From: UBA2943 sp946534895
GTDB taxonomy: Bacteria > Bacillota > Clostridia > Christensenellales > Aristaeellaceae
DNA: 64,000 bases
Direction: 5' to 3'
Assembly (NCBI GenBank): GCA_946534895.1
Contig: CAMNDE010000006.1
Coordinates: 16,016-80,015, forward strand
Below, piece by piece: positions 15,773-23,955 of this stretch. Position numbers and translations under genes: made by a program. Each line of letters opens with the position of its first letter. Positions within the stretch are counted from its first letter, which is position 1. A model generated the notes under the pieces. That model was given only the letters and a program-made list of their open reading frames with translations. It was not told the DNA's origin and ran no database searches.

Positions 15773-17068
15773 ATGCTGTTCCGTATGATACGCGGTGTGC
15801 TCTTTCATCAGAAGGGCAAAATGCTGCTGATCGCTCTGACCATTGTGCTCGGTGCATCGCTGGCAACAGGGATGCTGAACGTGGTCATGGGCGTGGAAGA
15901 AAAAGTGAACAAGGAACTGAAAAACTACGGTGCCAATATCACGGTCAAGCCCAAGGATTCCTCACTTCTCGCCGATATCTATGATGTGGGCGAAGGCGAG
16001 GAGCTGAATACGGCCTATCTGCGCGAGGATGAGCTCGGCAAGCTGAAGACCATATTCTGGGCGTTCAATATCGTGGACTTCGCCCCGTTCCTGGACACGC
16101 AGGTGGCCCTGCCGGACGGCAGCACGGCCCGGATGACGGGCACCTGGTTCAATCATCATCTGGACCTTCCCACCGGTGAGAGCCTGGACGCGGGCGTGGT
16201 GGGCATGCGGTCCTGGTGGGATGTGACAGAAGGACGCTGGCTGGACGAAAAGGATGAAAATGCCGCGTCCGAGGTCATGGCGGGCACGCTGCTGGCCCAG
16301 AGAATGGGCTGGCACGCGGGCGATACCGTGCATATTGCCACCGTTCAGGGGGAAAAGGATGTGACCATTGCCGGCGTGTATGATGCGGGCGGCGATGAGG
16401 ACGAGCAGATGTTCGGCATCCTTGACCTGGTGCAGGAAATGACCGACCGGGAAAACAAGGTGGCCTCCATTGAAGTGTCTGCCCTGACGACCCCGGACAA
16501 TGAACTGGCCCGCCGCGCGGCACGCAATCCGGCCGCCCTGTCCTCCCGGGACTACGAGACCTGGTACTGCACGGCCTATGTCAGTGCCATCTGCTATCAG
16601 ATCCAGGAAGTGATCACGGGCTCGGTGGCCAGCGCAGTGCGCAAGGTGGCGGAAAGCGAAGGCACCATCCTGGACAAGACCAAGCTGCTGATGATCCTGA
16701 TCACGGCGCTGAGCCTTATCGGTTCGGCACTGGGCATCTCGAACCTGGTGACCGCCTCCGTCATGGAGCGGAGCCAGGAAATCGGCCTGTTCAAGGCCAT
16801 CGGCGCCCGGGATCATTCGATCACCGGCGTTGTCATGACCGAGATTCTGATCACCGCGCTGGTGGGATTTGGCGTCGGATATTTCCTGGGACTGGGTTTT
16901 GCGCAGCTCATCGGACAGAGCGTGTTCGGCTCGGCCATTGACCCGAATCCCAAGGTCGCGCCGATCGTAGCCGGTCTGATCGCCCTGGTCACCATCGCCG
17001 GCAGCCTTCCTGCCATCCGCCAGGTGCTGCGCCTGCGGCCTGCAGAAGTGCTGCACGGTGGACATTGA
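15773..17068 (+). CDS. FtsX/MacB-like ABC transporter permease of the P19 iron locus (first)
   Basis: This 431-residue protein has one N-terminal membrane helix (LLIALTIVLGASLATGML), a large extracytoplasmic MacB-type domain (about 45-290), and three C-terminal helices that include SLIGSALGISNLVTASVME and the conserved SQEIGLFKAIGA coupling segment. This is the FtsX fold of mechanotransmitting ABC systems such as LolCDE and MacB, which act on extracytoplasmic substrates instead of importing through a classical channel. Equivalent genes (Cj1661/Cj1662) follow DUF2318 in Campylobacter. ATG 15773 follows AGGAGGGCGCTTCGCA. It pairs with the next gene as a heterodimer. Confidence 0.87.
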   Translation: MLFRMIRGVLFHQKGKMLLIALTIVLGASLATGMLNVVMGVEEKVNKELKNYGANITVKPKDSSLLADIYDVGEGEELNTAYLREDELGKLKTIFWAFNIVDFAPFLDTQVALPDGSTARMTGTWFNHHLDLPTGESLDAGVVGMRSWWDVTEGRWLDEKDENAASEVMAGTLLAQRMGWHAGDTVHIATVQGEKDVTIAGVYDAGGDEDEQMFGILDLVQEMTDRENKVASIEVSALTTPDNELARRAARNPAALSSRDYETWYCTAYVSAICYQIQEVITGSVASAVRKVAESEGTILDKTKLLMILITALSLIGSALGISNLVTASVMERSQEIGLFKAIGARDHSITGVVMTEILITALVGFGVGYFLGLGFAQLIGQSVFGSAIDPNPKVAPIVAGLIALVTIAGSLPAIRQVLRLRPAEVLHGGH

Positions 17069-17084
17069 GAAGGTGAAGAGAACG

Positions 17085-18545
17085 ATGACAAAACGAAGAA
17101 TGTTTCTGCGCATGATCACCGCGTCGCTGCTGCGCCGGCGCTCCCGCATGATCATCGCACTGCTGTCCATTGGCATTGGAGCCACGATTCTGGCCGGTCT
17201 TGTAACCATTTATGTGGACGTGCCCCGGCAGATGGGTGCCCAGTTCCGTTCCTACGGCGCGAACATGCTCCTGCTGCCCAAAAACAATGAGATCCTGAAC
17301 AGCGAAAATCTTGCGGAAGCCCTGAAACAGATCCCGGAATCCGAGCTGGTGGGTGCCGCGCCTTACCGCTATGTACGGCTGGATATGACCACGCGTCAGC
17401 AGTCCTTCACTGCGGCGGGCACGGACTTTACGCAGATTACGAAAACAAGCCCGTATTTCAGCATTGAAGGCGAGTATCCTTCGGCGACCCGTCAGGTGCT
17501 GGTGGGAAAGGAAATCGCGGAGAATATCGGCGTCAGGATCGGTTCCACCATGGAACTGACCTATCAGCCGACAAGCGCTTCCGGCACCAGGACCCCGGAA
17601 GAGAGCCGGGTGCCGGGAGCATCGCTGTCCGGCCAGGCGGAAGGCTTTGGCGGCGGCATGATCTATGTGACGGCAGAGCTTGATGACCAGGCGAGGATTG
17701 CATCGGTTTCCGTGGACGTATCCACCCAGACGCCGGAATACGGCGGACGCATTTCCGAGGATGAAGCGTTCCTGAATCAGTTTGCGGGAAAAACCCTGCC
17801 GCTTGCGCTGGGCGACGGTGTGGATGCCCTGAGCGGCGCCACTGTGACGTCCGCCGCGGTTGTGGATGCCCTGAACAGGGCAACGGAAACCACCGCGGCC
17901 GCACAGCCGAAAACCCTGAACTTTACCGTTACCGGGATTCTGACCACCGGCGGTGAGGAAGAAGGGTACGTGTTCCTTTCCATTCAGGACATGGAAAACA
18001 TGACCGGAGCGGACCGCCTGGACGTGGCGGAGCTTTCGGTGTCCGCATCTGTGGAACAGCTGGAAGCCTACACGGAGGCGATCACGGCAGGAAGCGACAG
18101 CGTTCAGGCCAGACTGGTCAAGCGCGTGGCACGCTCCGAGGCTTCGGTACTGGAAAAACTGACAGCACTGGTGTTCCTGGTCACGCTGGTTGTGCTGCTT
18201 CTGACCATGATCTGTGTCAGCACCACGATGATGGCTGTCGTTTCCGAACGCCGCAGGGAAATCGGCCTGCGCAAGGCGCTGGGCGCGTCTGACGGCTCCA
18301 TCCGTGCGGAATTCCTGGGCGAAGGCCTGTTCCTGGGACTGCTGGGCGGCGTGATGGGCGCGCTCCTGGGCTTTGTGTTCGCCCAGGTGGTCAGCGTCAA
18401 TGTGTTTGGCTCTTCCATCACTTTCCAGCCGCTGCTGCTGCCTGCCGCCATCATCGTTTCCATGGCGATTGCCGCGGCGTCCTGCCTGCTGCCGATCAAG
18501 CGCGCAGTGGCCATTGATCCGGCTATCGTCCTGAAAGGAGAATGA
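17085..18545 (+). CDS. FtsX/MacB-like ABC transporter permease of the P19 iron locus (second)
   Basis: The protein has the same layout as the preceding permease: helix 1 (MIIALLSIGIGATILAGLV), a long extracytoplasmic domain (about 40-360), and three C-terminal helices with the coupling motif RREIGLRKALGAS. I prefer ATG 17085 (GAGAAGGTGAAGAG upstream) over GTG 17058, which overlaps the previous gene and lacks a ribosome site; with it the protein is about 486 residues. A DGVDALSGATVTSAAVVDAL segment near residue 250 is unusual: it resembles the FMN-binding SGATxT motif of NQR/RNF-type domains, so this subunit may carry an FMN-binding-like insert. The two permeases share the ATPase encoded next. 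Confidence 0.85.
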   Translation: MTKRRMFLRMITASLLRRRSRMIIALLSIGIGATILAGLVTIYVDVPRQMGAQFRSYGANMLLLPKNNEILNSENLAEALKQIPESELVGAAPYRYVRLDMTTRQQSFTAAGTDFTQITKTSPYFSIEGEYPSATRQVLVGKEIAENIGVRIGSTMELTYQPTSASGTRTPEESRVPGASLSGQAEGFGGGMIYVTAELDDQARIASVSVDVSTQTPEYGGRISEDEAFLNQFAGKTLPLALGDGVDALSGATVTSAAVVDALNRATETTAAAQPKTLNFTVTGILTTGGEEEGYVFLSIQDMENMTGADRLDVAELSVSASVEQLEAYTEAITAGSDSVQARLVKRVARSEASVLEKLTALVFLVTLVVLLLTMICVSTTMMAVVSERRREIGLRKALGASDGSIRAEFLGEGLFLGLLGGVMGALLGFVFAQVVSVNVFGSSITFQPLLLPAAIIVSMAIAAASCLLPIKRAVAIDPAIVLKGE

Positions 18546-18549
18546 CATC

Positions 18550-19224
18550 ATGAGCTTGCTTGAACTGAGAAATATATCGAAGATTTACGGGGAATTAAAG
18601 GCACTGGATAATGTGAGCATCCATGTGGACCAGGGGGAATGGGTGGCGATCATGGGACCTTCCGGCAGCGGAAAGAGCACCATGATGAACATTATCGGGT
18701 GCATGGACAAGCCCACCAAGGGCGAGGTTCTGCTGGACGGCGTGGACATTGCCAAGGAGAGCAGCAAAAAGCTGACGGACATCCGCAGGGACAAGATCGG
18801 CCTGATCTTCCAGCAGTTCCACATGGTCAATTACCTGACCGCCGTGGAAAACGTGATGGTGTCCCAGTACTATCACTCTATGCCCGATGAAAAGGAAGCC
18901 CTGGAGGCTCTGGAGCGTGTGGGCCTCAGGGAGCGTGCACGGCATCTGCCCAGCCAGCTGTCCGGCGGCGAGCAGCAGCGTGTGTGCGTGGCGCGGGCGC
19001 TGATCAATCATCCCGAGCTGGTCCTGGCCGACGAACCCACCGGCAACCTGGACGAAGCCAATGAAAACATTGTGCTGGGTCTGTTTGCCCAGCTCCACAG
19101 GGAGGGCACCACCCTGATCGTGGTTACCCATGACCCGGAGGTGGCGGAAGCCGCCCAGCGCACCATTGTGCTGGAGCACGGCAAGGTCGCCCGTGAAATC
19201 ATCAACGAAAACTTCGGAAAATAA
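18550..19224 (+). CDS. ABC transporter ATPase, LolD/MacB type (first module)
   Basis: The 224-residue nucleotide-binding subunit has Walker A GPSGSGKST near 36-44, a Q-loop in GLIFQQFHMVNYLTAVENV, signature LSGGEQQRVCVARAL, Walker B LVLADEPTGNLD and the switch histidine in VVTHDPEV. The length and the TGNLDEAN pattern are typical for the LolD/MacB/FtsE group, which pairs with FtsX-like permeases. It directly follows the two permeases (4 bases after the second), so it powers their heterodimer in the P19 iron system. Confidence 0.93.
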   Translation: MSLLELRNISKIYGELKALDNVSIHVDQGEWVAIMGPSGSGKSTMMNIIGCMDKPTKGEVLLDGVDIAKESSKKLTDIRRDKIGLIFQQFHMVNYLTAVENVMVSQYYHSMPDEKEALEALERVGLRERARHLPSQLSGGEQQRVCVARALINHPELVLADEPTGNLDEANENIVLGLFAQLHREGTTLIVVTHDPEVAEAAQRTIVLEHGKVAREIINENFGK

Positions 19225-19250
19225 CGATAACGGAAACAGGGGATTGAACC

Positions 19251-19637
19251 ATGAAAAAGCAGACAATACCCGCCGTCATTCTTCTGGCTGCAGCGCTGGT
19301 GACTGCGATCGGCAGCCAGACCTTCCTTTCCCCCTGCGTCCATGAAGACGGTTCCTTTGGTCCGTGTCACTGGGCAGGACAGACGCTTCTGGGACTGGGC
19401 TGTGTGCTTGGCGTTATGGCAGTGCTCTGCCTGTGCGTGAAACGTGCGCGGCAGGGTGCGTATCTCAGCGCCCTGCCCGTGTGCCTTATGGGCATTGCGA
19501 CGCCGGGCACGCTGATTGACATCTGCCATATGAGCACCATGCAGTGCCGGATGGTGATGCAGCCCGCCATGATCATCCTGTTTTCGCTTGCGCTGATCAC
19601 TGCCCTGACCGGCGCGATCCTGACCGGGAGAGAGTAA
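19251..19637 (+). CDS. DUF4418 family membrane protein
   Basis: This 128-residue integral membrane protein has four predicted helices. Conserved DUF4418 features include SPCVHEDGSFGPCHWAGQ after helix 1 and IDICHMSTMQCRMVMQP before the last helix. The Cys, His and Met residues in both extracytoplasmic loops look like a metal site (inference). DUF4418 genes recur next to FtsX-like permease/ATPase pairs in Gram-positive anaerobes, as here. No reaction is known for it. The gene lies between the first ABC module and the second one, in the same orientation and with short gaps, and probably belongs to the same transcript. Confidence 0.8.
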   Translation: MKKQTIPAVILLAAALVTAIGSQTFLSPCVHEDGSFGPCHWAGQTLLGLGCVLGVMAVLCLCVKRARQGAYLSALPVCLMGIATPGTLIDICHMSTMQCRMVMQPAMIILFSLALITALTGAILTGRE

Positions 19638-19644
19638 CGAGCCG

Positions 19645-20844
19645 ATGAAAAACTTTTCCTTATCTGTCAAAAACCTGACCCGCAGGCCGGGACGTACGCT
19701 GGCGCTGACCCTTCTGACCGCCTTCCTTGCGCTGGCGGTCTTTGGCGGATCGGTGGTGGTGCTCTCGCTGCGCAGCGGACTGAACAGTCTGGAGGCCCGG
19801 CTTGGCGCGGATATCATTCTGGTGCCCTCCGAGGCCCAGAGCAAGGTGAGCTTCCAGAACATGTTCCTGCAGGGAACCACAGGCGCGTTTTACATGGATG
19901 CTTCCGCCCTGGACCAGGCACTGGAAGTGGAAGGCGTGGAAAAGGCCGCGCCGCAGACTTTCCTGGCCTCCCTGAAAGCGGACTGCTGTTCCATCAAGAT
20001 CCAGGTGATCGGCATTGACCCGCAGCGGGATTTCACGGTGCAGCCCTGGATTTCCCGGAGTCTTACGCGGGAACTGGGAGACATGGACGTGGCTGTGGGC
20101 TGCAAGGTGGAAGCGGAAGTGGGAGAAATCATCCGTATCTATGATCAGCGCTGCAAGGTGGTTGCGCGGCTCGAAGCCACCGGTACCGGGCTGGATACGG
20201 CTGTGTACTGCAATATGGACACCATGAACACGCTGCTTCAGGCGGCGGAGGCCATGGGCGTAAGCCACCGGATTGAAAGCGGGGACCAGGTGATCTCCGC
20301 TGTGTATGTAAAGGTAAAGGATGGCTGCGATATCGGCACGGTCAACAGTCAGCTGAACGGACATATCCGCAAGGTGACCGCTGTGCGCACGCGCAGCATG
20401 ATCACCGGCGTATCGGACAGTCTGGCGGGCATCAGCCGCACAGTCACAATACTGATTGTGGCGGTATGGGTTCTGGCGTTCATGATTCTGCTGCTGGCTT
20501 TTGCACTGATCATCCGGGAAAGGTCCAGAGAGTTTGCCGTACTCCGGCTAGTGGGTGCATCCCGCGGCATGCTCTCGCGCCTGGTGCTGCAGGAGTCTTC
20601 CGTGTGCGGGCTGCTGGGCGGACTGACCGGCATTCTGGTGGCGGCGCTGTTTCTGTTTCCCTTCGCCCAGCTCATTGAAAGCGCACTGAAGCTTCCGTAT
20701 CTGATGCCGGATACGGGGAAGGTGCTGCTGCTGGCAGGAGGAACCATGCTTCTTTCCGTGCTTGTGGCGGCGCTGGCCAGCATTGCCGCCGCGTACCGCC
20801 TGAGCCGGGTGGATCCCGGCATCGCCCTGCGGGAGGGAAACTGA
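19645..20844 (+). CDS. FtsX-like ABC transporter permease (second module)
   Basis: The 399-residue protein has an N-terminal helix (TLALTLLTAFLALAVFGGSV), an extracytoplasmic domain (about 45-255) and three C-terminal helices with the coupling segment RSREFAVLRLVGAS. It is related to, but shorter than, the two permeases of the first module. It starts 7 bases after the DUF4418 gene and ends one base before the second ATPase gene. The set DUF4418-FtsX-ATPase looks like a self-contained module added to the P19 locus, where a single FtsX-like protein would act as a homodimer. Confidence 0.85.
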   Translation: MKNFSLSVKNLTRRPGRTLALTLLTAFLALAVFGGSVVVLSLRSGLNSLEARLGADIILVPSEAQSKVSFQNMFLQGTTGAFYMDASALDQALEVEGVEKAAPQTFLASLKADCCSIKIQVIGIDPQRDFTVQPWISRSLTRELGDMDVAVGCKVEAEVGEIIRIYDQRCKVVARLEATGTGLDTAVYCNMDTMNTLLQAAEAMGVSHRIESGDQVISAVYVKVKDGCDIGTVNSQLNGHIRKVTAVRTRSMITGVSDSLAGISRTVTILIVAVWVLAFMILLLAFALIIRERSREFAVLRLVGASRGMLSRLVLQESSVCGLLGGLTGILVAALFLFPFAQLIESALKLPYLMPDTGKVLLLAGGTMLLSVLVAALASIAAAYRLSRVDPGIALREGN

Positions 20845-20845
20845 T

Positions 20846-21565
20846 ATGCGCATGAAAGCTGAAAACATTTCCAAACGCTATTTCCGCAAAACCGGCGATG
20901 CCAATCACTTTTTTGCCGTAAAGCCGCTGAGCCTGGAGCTCCGGAGCGGTGAGGTCATCGTGCTGATGGGCCGGAGCGGTTCAGGCAAGACGACACTGCT
21001 GAACATGCTCTGCGGTCTTCTAGTGCCCACGGAGGGCAGCATCTATCTGGACGATACCGACCTGTACAGTCTGGATGACCGGAAACTTTCCCGGCTGCGC
21101 AGCGAAAGAATCGGCGTCGTTCCCCAGGGCAGGAGCGCCATTGATACCCTGAGTGTGCTGGAAAACATTCTGCTCCCGGCAAAACTCTACGGCAGGGCAC
21201 TTCCGCTGGACGGTGCGGAGAAGTGGATGGAGCGCCTGGGCATTGCCCACCTCAGGGATGCCAGGCCTGCTGAACTGTCAGGCGGAGAACTCCGCCGCAT
21301 GGCCATCGTCCGCGCCTTGGCCGGGGAGCCAGATCTGCTCTTTGCCGATGAGCCCACCGGGGACCTGGACGACGAAAACACAGCTCTGGTCCTGTCTGCG
21401 TTTAGTGACTATGCGCACGAAGAGAATAAGGGCGTATTCATTGTTACCCATGAGAATGACGCCCTGAAGTATGCCGACAGAAGCTTCAGAATGGATGGCG
21501 GCCTGATGTTTTCCGCTCAGGAAAAGTGCGCTCCGGCAGACATGTGCTCACCGGAGGCACCATGA
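20846..21565 (+). CDS. ABC transporter ATPase, LolD type (second module)
   Basis: The 239-residue ATPase has Walker A GRSGSGKTT near 39-47, signature LSGGELRRMAIVRAL, Walker B LLFADEPTGDLDDEN and switch histidine VTHENDAL. The Q-loop region reads IGVVPQGRSAIDTLSVLENI. The ELRRM signature and shorter helical domain set it apart from the first ATPase of this locus, so the two modules are paralogous rather than a recent copy. It probably drives the preceding permease and is the last gene clearly belonging to the iron operon. Confidence 0.9.
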   Translation: MRMKAENISKRYFRKTGDANHFFAVKPLSLELRSGEVIVLMGRSGSGKTTLLNMLCGLLVPTEGSIYLDDTDLYSLDDRKLSRLRSERIGVVPQGRSAIDTLSVLENILLPAKLYGRALPLDGAEKWMERLGIAHLRDARPAELSGGELRRMAIVRALAGEPDLLFADEPTGDLDDENTALVLSAFSDYAHEENKGVFIVTHENDALKYADRSFRMDGGLMFSAQEKCAPADMCSPEAP

Positions 21566-21632
21566 ATGCAGGCACACCCGGGAAAATACCTCGGCGGCAT
21601 GCGGGCAGGCTTTTGAAAGGAAGCGGAAAGCC

Positions 21633-22409
21633 GTGAAGGTCTACGAATTCGGTCTGGAACACGGGGAAACGTTTGTCATGTTCCAGTGCGCGGCTGAGCC
21701 CTGGTGGGTATTCCGGAAGTCAGCGGAAGCCATGGCCCGGGATTATCATGTGTACCTGATCATTGCGGACGGGCATGATGAGGCGGGAACCGAGTTTGTG
21801 TCGCTGGAGAAGAACGTGAAGGATGCGGCGGATGTGCTGCGCCGGAAAGGTGTCCGGCACATTGAAGCCATGTACGGCGTTTCCATGGGCGGAGCGAGCG
21901 TGATCCGGTTTCTTGCCACGGAAGACATTCCCGTAGACCGCGCGGTCATTGACGCGGGCATCACGCCCTATCCCTATCCGCGCCTGATCTGCCGCCTGAT
22001 TGCGCTGAAGGACTGGGTGACGATGATGCTTGGCACCAAGTCCATGCATATGATGAAGCTGGCAGCCCCGCCGGAGCGATGGACGCCTGAGGGAGAGGAC
22101 CCGGAAGAACATTATCGGAAAATCTTCGATTTTGAAAAGCACCATTTCACGCCGCGGACTATCTACAATGTCTTCTGGTCGACGAACAACTATGCGATGC
22201 CGGATCCTGTGCCGAAGGTTCCCACCCGTATCGAATACTGGTACGGAGAGGAAGAAAAGCGCGCAAGGAAGCAGGACCTGGCATATACCCGGAAAGTCTA
22301 TCCGCAGACCGTTTCAAGAGAATTCCAGGGCCTGGCGCATGCGGAGCTTGTACTCATGTTCCCGGAGCGGTTTTCCAGGGAAATACATCGGTTTCTCAGG
22401 GAGGAATAG
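21633..22409 (+). CDS. Alpha/beta hydrolase family protein
   Basis: The 258-residue protein has an alpha/beta hydrolase pattern: an early strand-loop FVMFQCAAEPWWVF, the nucleophile elbow GVSMGGASV near residue 88, an acidic residue in RIEYWYGEEEKR, and a histidine in the closing GLAHAELVLMFPERF. A lid-like insertion (about 130-190) is rich in Met, Trp and Pro. There is no signal peptide. The substrate is unknown. GTG 21633 is preceded by AAAGGAAG. It runs 67 bases behind the iron operon and is followed after 3 bases by the ATC-hydrolase-like gene, with which it is probably co-transcribed. Confidence 0.8.
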   Translation: MKVYEFGLEHGETFVMFQCAAEPWWVFRKSAEAMARDYHVYLIIADGHDEAGTEFVSLEKNVKDAADVLRRKGVRHIEAMYGVSMGGASVIRFLATEDIPVDRAVIDAGITPYPYPRLICRLIALKDWVTMMLGTKSMHMMKLAAPPERWTPEGEDPEEHYRKIFDFEKHHFTPRTIYNVFWSTNNYAMPDPVPKVPTRIEYWYGEEEKRARKQDLAYTRKVYPQTVSREFQGLAHAELVLMFPERFSREIHRFLREE

Positions 22410-22412
22410 TAC

Positions 22413-23012
22413 GTGAATCCGCTGAACAGGCAATGGTTCTACCGGGGGTTCAGGAAAGTGCTCCGAGGAGCATTCGGCCGGGAAAAGGCTGAGGATGTCT
22501 GGCGTGAAGCCGGGCGGGAATATGCCGGGATGCTTGCCGTGAATCCTGAACTGAAACGGCAGAGGGGGGCCATGGTGCTTCCGGCTGTCGCCCTGTACCG
22601 GGTTCTGGAATGGCGCGGCGCTGATGCGGAAGAGATGCTGAACAGCTATGGCGACGGGATGGGAAAGCGTTTTGCCAGGCTTGTGCACGGCATCACACGG
22701 CTGCCCGGTGTGTCCAGGATGATCTGGCGGCATACTGGCCGCATCATGGACCGGATGAGCGGTGAACGCCTGGGCTACAGACGGCGCATCGTTTCCAGGC
22801 CGCCGGACATGTACGGCGTGGATATCCTGTCCTGTCCCTATCATGAACTGGCAAGACAGCTGGGGGAGGAAAAGGCCGTCCTGTGCATCTGTCATATGGA
22901 CAAGGCCTATATGCAGGGGTTTTACCACATCCGCTATGAGCGGAGCGCCGCGGTGTCGGAAGGTGCGGAATGCTGTGATTACCGGCTGCGTTTTGATCCG
23001 GCCAGAGAGTGA
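22413..23012 (+). CDS. L-2-amino-thiazoline-4-carboxylic acid hydrolase-like protein
   Basis: The 199-residue protein fits the ATC hydrolase-like family. Its N-terminal helices (RQWFYRGFRKVLRGAFGREK) are followed by a central AMVLPAVALYRVLEW. The C-terminal part VDILSCPYHELARQLGEE, CICHMDKAYMQGF and ECCDYRLRFD has the conserved Cys, His and Asp residues expected for this fold. Named members hydrolyse a cyclic cysteine precursor, but most relatives are uncharacterised, so the activity is uncertain. GTG 22413 has GGAGGAATAGTAC upstream. It lies between the alpha/beta hydrolase and a small membrane protein gene. Confidence 0.7.
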   Translation: MNPLNRQWFYRGFRKVLRGAFGREKAEDVWREAGREYAGMLAVNPELKRQRGAMVLPAVALYRVLEWRGADAEEMLNSYGDGMGKRFARLVHGITRLPGVSRMIWRHTGRIMDRMSGERLGYRRRIVSRPPDMYGVDILSCPYHELARQLGEEKAVLCICHMDKAYMQGFYHIRYERSAAVSEGAECCDYRLRFDPARE

Positions 23013-23082
23013 GACAGCGCGCCGGCTCTGTGCGTGTTCACGGCTGCTGTCCTGTGGAAAAGCGAAAGGAAGCTGACGCACC

Positions 23083-23562
23083 ATGATATTTGTGCAGCTC
23101 GTTCTGTTCTGTACCGCGTTCACTCTTTTGGTGAAGCTCGGTGTCGGAAAACGTGCACTGAACGGTCTGTTTTTCTATCCGGAGCCTGTGCAGGAGAAGG
23201 CGTATGCCCTGGGCCTGGCCAGCCGGGCGTCCGTGGCCCGGAGGCGGAAATGGTTCATGCCCGTGTTTGTTCTGGTGATGCTGGCAGCGCTGCTGCTGAT
23301 CATTGGACTGTGGAACGGGATTCATGAATTCCGGCCGGCCTATCTGCAGGCGCTTTTGTTTCTCGAAGTCATGAACTGGTATGACGGGATCGTCATTGAC
23401 CGCCTCTGGGTCGGACACAGCCGCTTCTGGGTCATTCCCGGACTGGAGGACATTCCCTTTGTGCAGACCTGGCCGCAGGTGCTGAAAAAGCGCGGTATTC
23501 TGACAGGCATCTGGATTGTCGGAGCCGCGGCTGTTGCGGGACTGACAGTGCTCATTTTCTGA
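23083..23562 (+). CDS. Conserved integral membrane protein of unknown function
   Basis: This 159-residue protein has about four membrane helices: residues 1-20 (MIFVQLVLFCTAFTLLVKLG), 60-80 (FMPVFVLVMLAALLLIIGL), 86-105 and the C-terminal GIWIVGAAAVAGLTVLIF. Between helices 3 and 4 is a polar, aromatic-rich segment, NWYDGIVIDRLWVGHSRFW followed by GLEDIPFVQTW, that looks conserved and could face the cytoplasm. I cannot assign a family name or function. ATG 23083 is preceded by GGAAGCTGACGCACC. It ends the short group with the hydrolase genes; a terminator follows at 23810. Confidence 0.65.
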   Translation: MIFVQLVLFCTAFTLLVKLGVGKRALNGLFFYPEPVQEKAYALGLASRASVARRRKWFMPVFVLVMLAALLLIIGLWNGIHEFRPAYLQALLFLEVMNWYDGIVIDRLWVGHSRFWVIPGLEDIPFVQTWPQVLKKRGILTGIWIVGAAAVAGLTVLIF

Positions 23563-23620
23563 GCAGCATGGCAGGAGCCCGAGCGCTTCCGACCGGAGAT
23601 GCATAGAGCCTGGAGAAAAG

Positions 23621-23746
23621 ATGGAAACCGATATGAAATACGGAATGTATGGAGCCATGGTGCCCCTGCTGGTCCGCAGGCCTGCGTTTGCATACCTGGA
23701 TAAAACGGCTCCCGGCGTGGATGCGGATGCTGTCAGGAAAGCGTGA
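23621..23746 (+). pseudogene. Short 41-residue frame, possibly the 5' remnant of an ATC-hydrolase-like gene
   Basis: ATG 23621 follows GGAGAAAAG at a normal distance and opens a 41-residue frame ending in TGA. Its sequence, with MYGAMVPLLVRRPAFAYLDK and then APGVDADAVRKA, resembles the helical start of a larger enzyme, and the arrangement of basic helices is like the start of ATC-hydrolase family proteins such as the gene at 22413. No continuation is seen in any frame before the terminator, so it looks like the 5' end of a deleted gene. A real small protein cannot be excluded. Confidence 0.35.
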
Positions 23747-23809
23747 GGCAGAAAATCATGCGAGACGGAAAAGTAGGCAGCATCTGAAGGGGAAGCATAT
23801 GTATCATAT

Positions 23810-23832
23810 GCCGGCGGATCAGCCGGCTTTTT
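23810..23832 (+). terminator. Intrinsic terminator
   Basis: GCCGGC, a GGATCA loop and GCCGGC are followed by TTTTTC. It ends transcripts coming from the hydrolase/membrane-protein group. Confidence 0.65.
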
Positions 23833-23916
23833 CTGTACCGGAAAACAGCGAGTGTGCAAACCATGAAACGGCTTTTCCCGGTTATCCTGAAACCCTGCAA
23901 TGCGGAAATCGGGAAA

Positions 23917-23947
23917 CAAAAAAGCACGGCGGCAGTATGCCGCCATG
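23917..23947 (-). terminator. Intrinsic terminator of the hydrogenase operon
   Basis: On the minus strand GCATGGCGGC pairs with GCCGCCGTGC, with one mismatch, and is followed by TTTTTTG. It lies just after the stop codon of the hydrogenase gene. Confidence 0.8.
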
Positions 23948-23955
23948 CGATTGTG

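Larger units (their letters stand above)
23563..23955. other. Intergenic region with a truncated gene and two terminators
   Basis: This 393-base gap between convergent units contains a 41-codon reading frame at 23621-23746, a plus-strand terminator near 23810 and a minus-strand terminator near 23917. A CATATG-N4-CATATG repeat at about 23797-23810 is also present. Confidence 0.6.
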
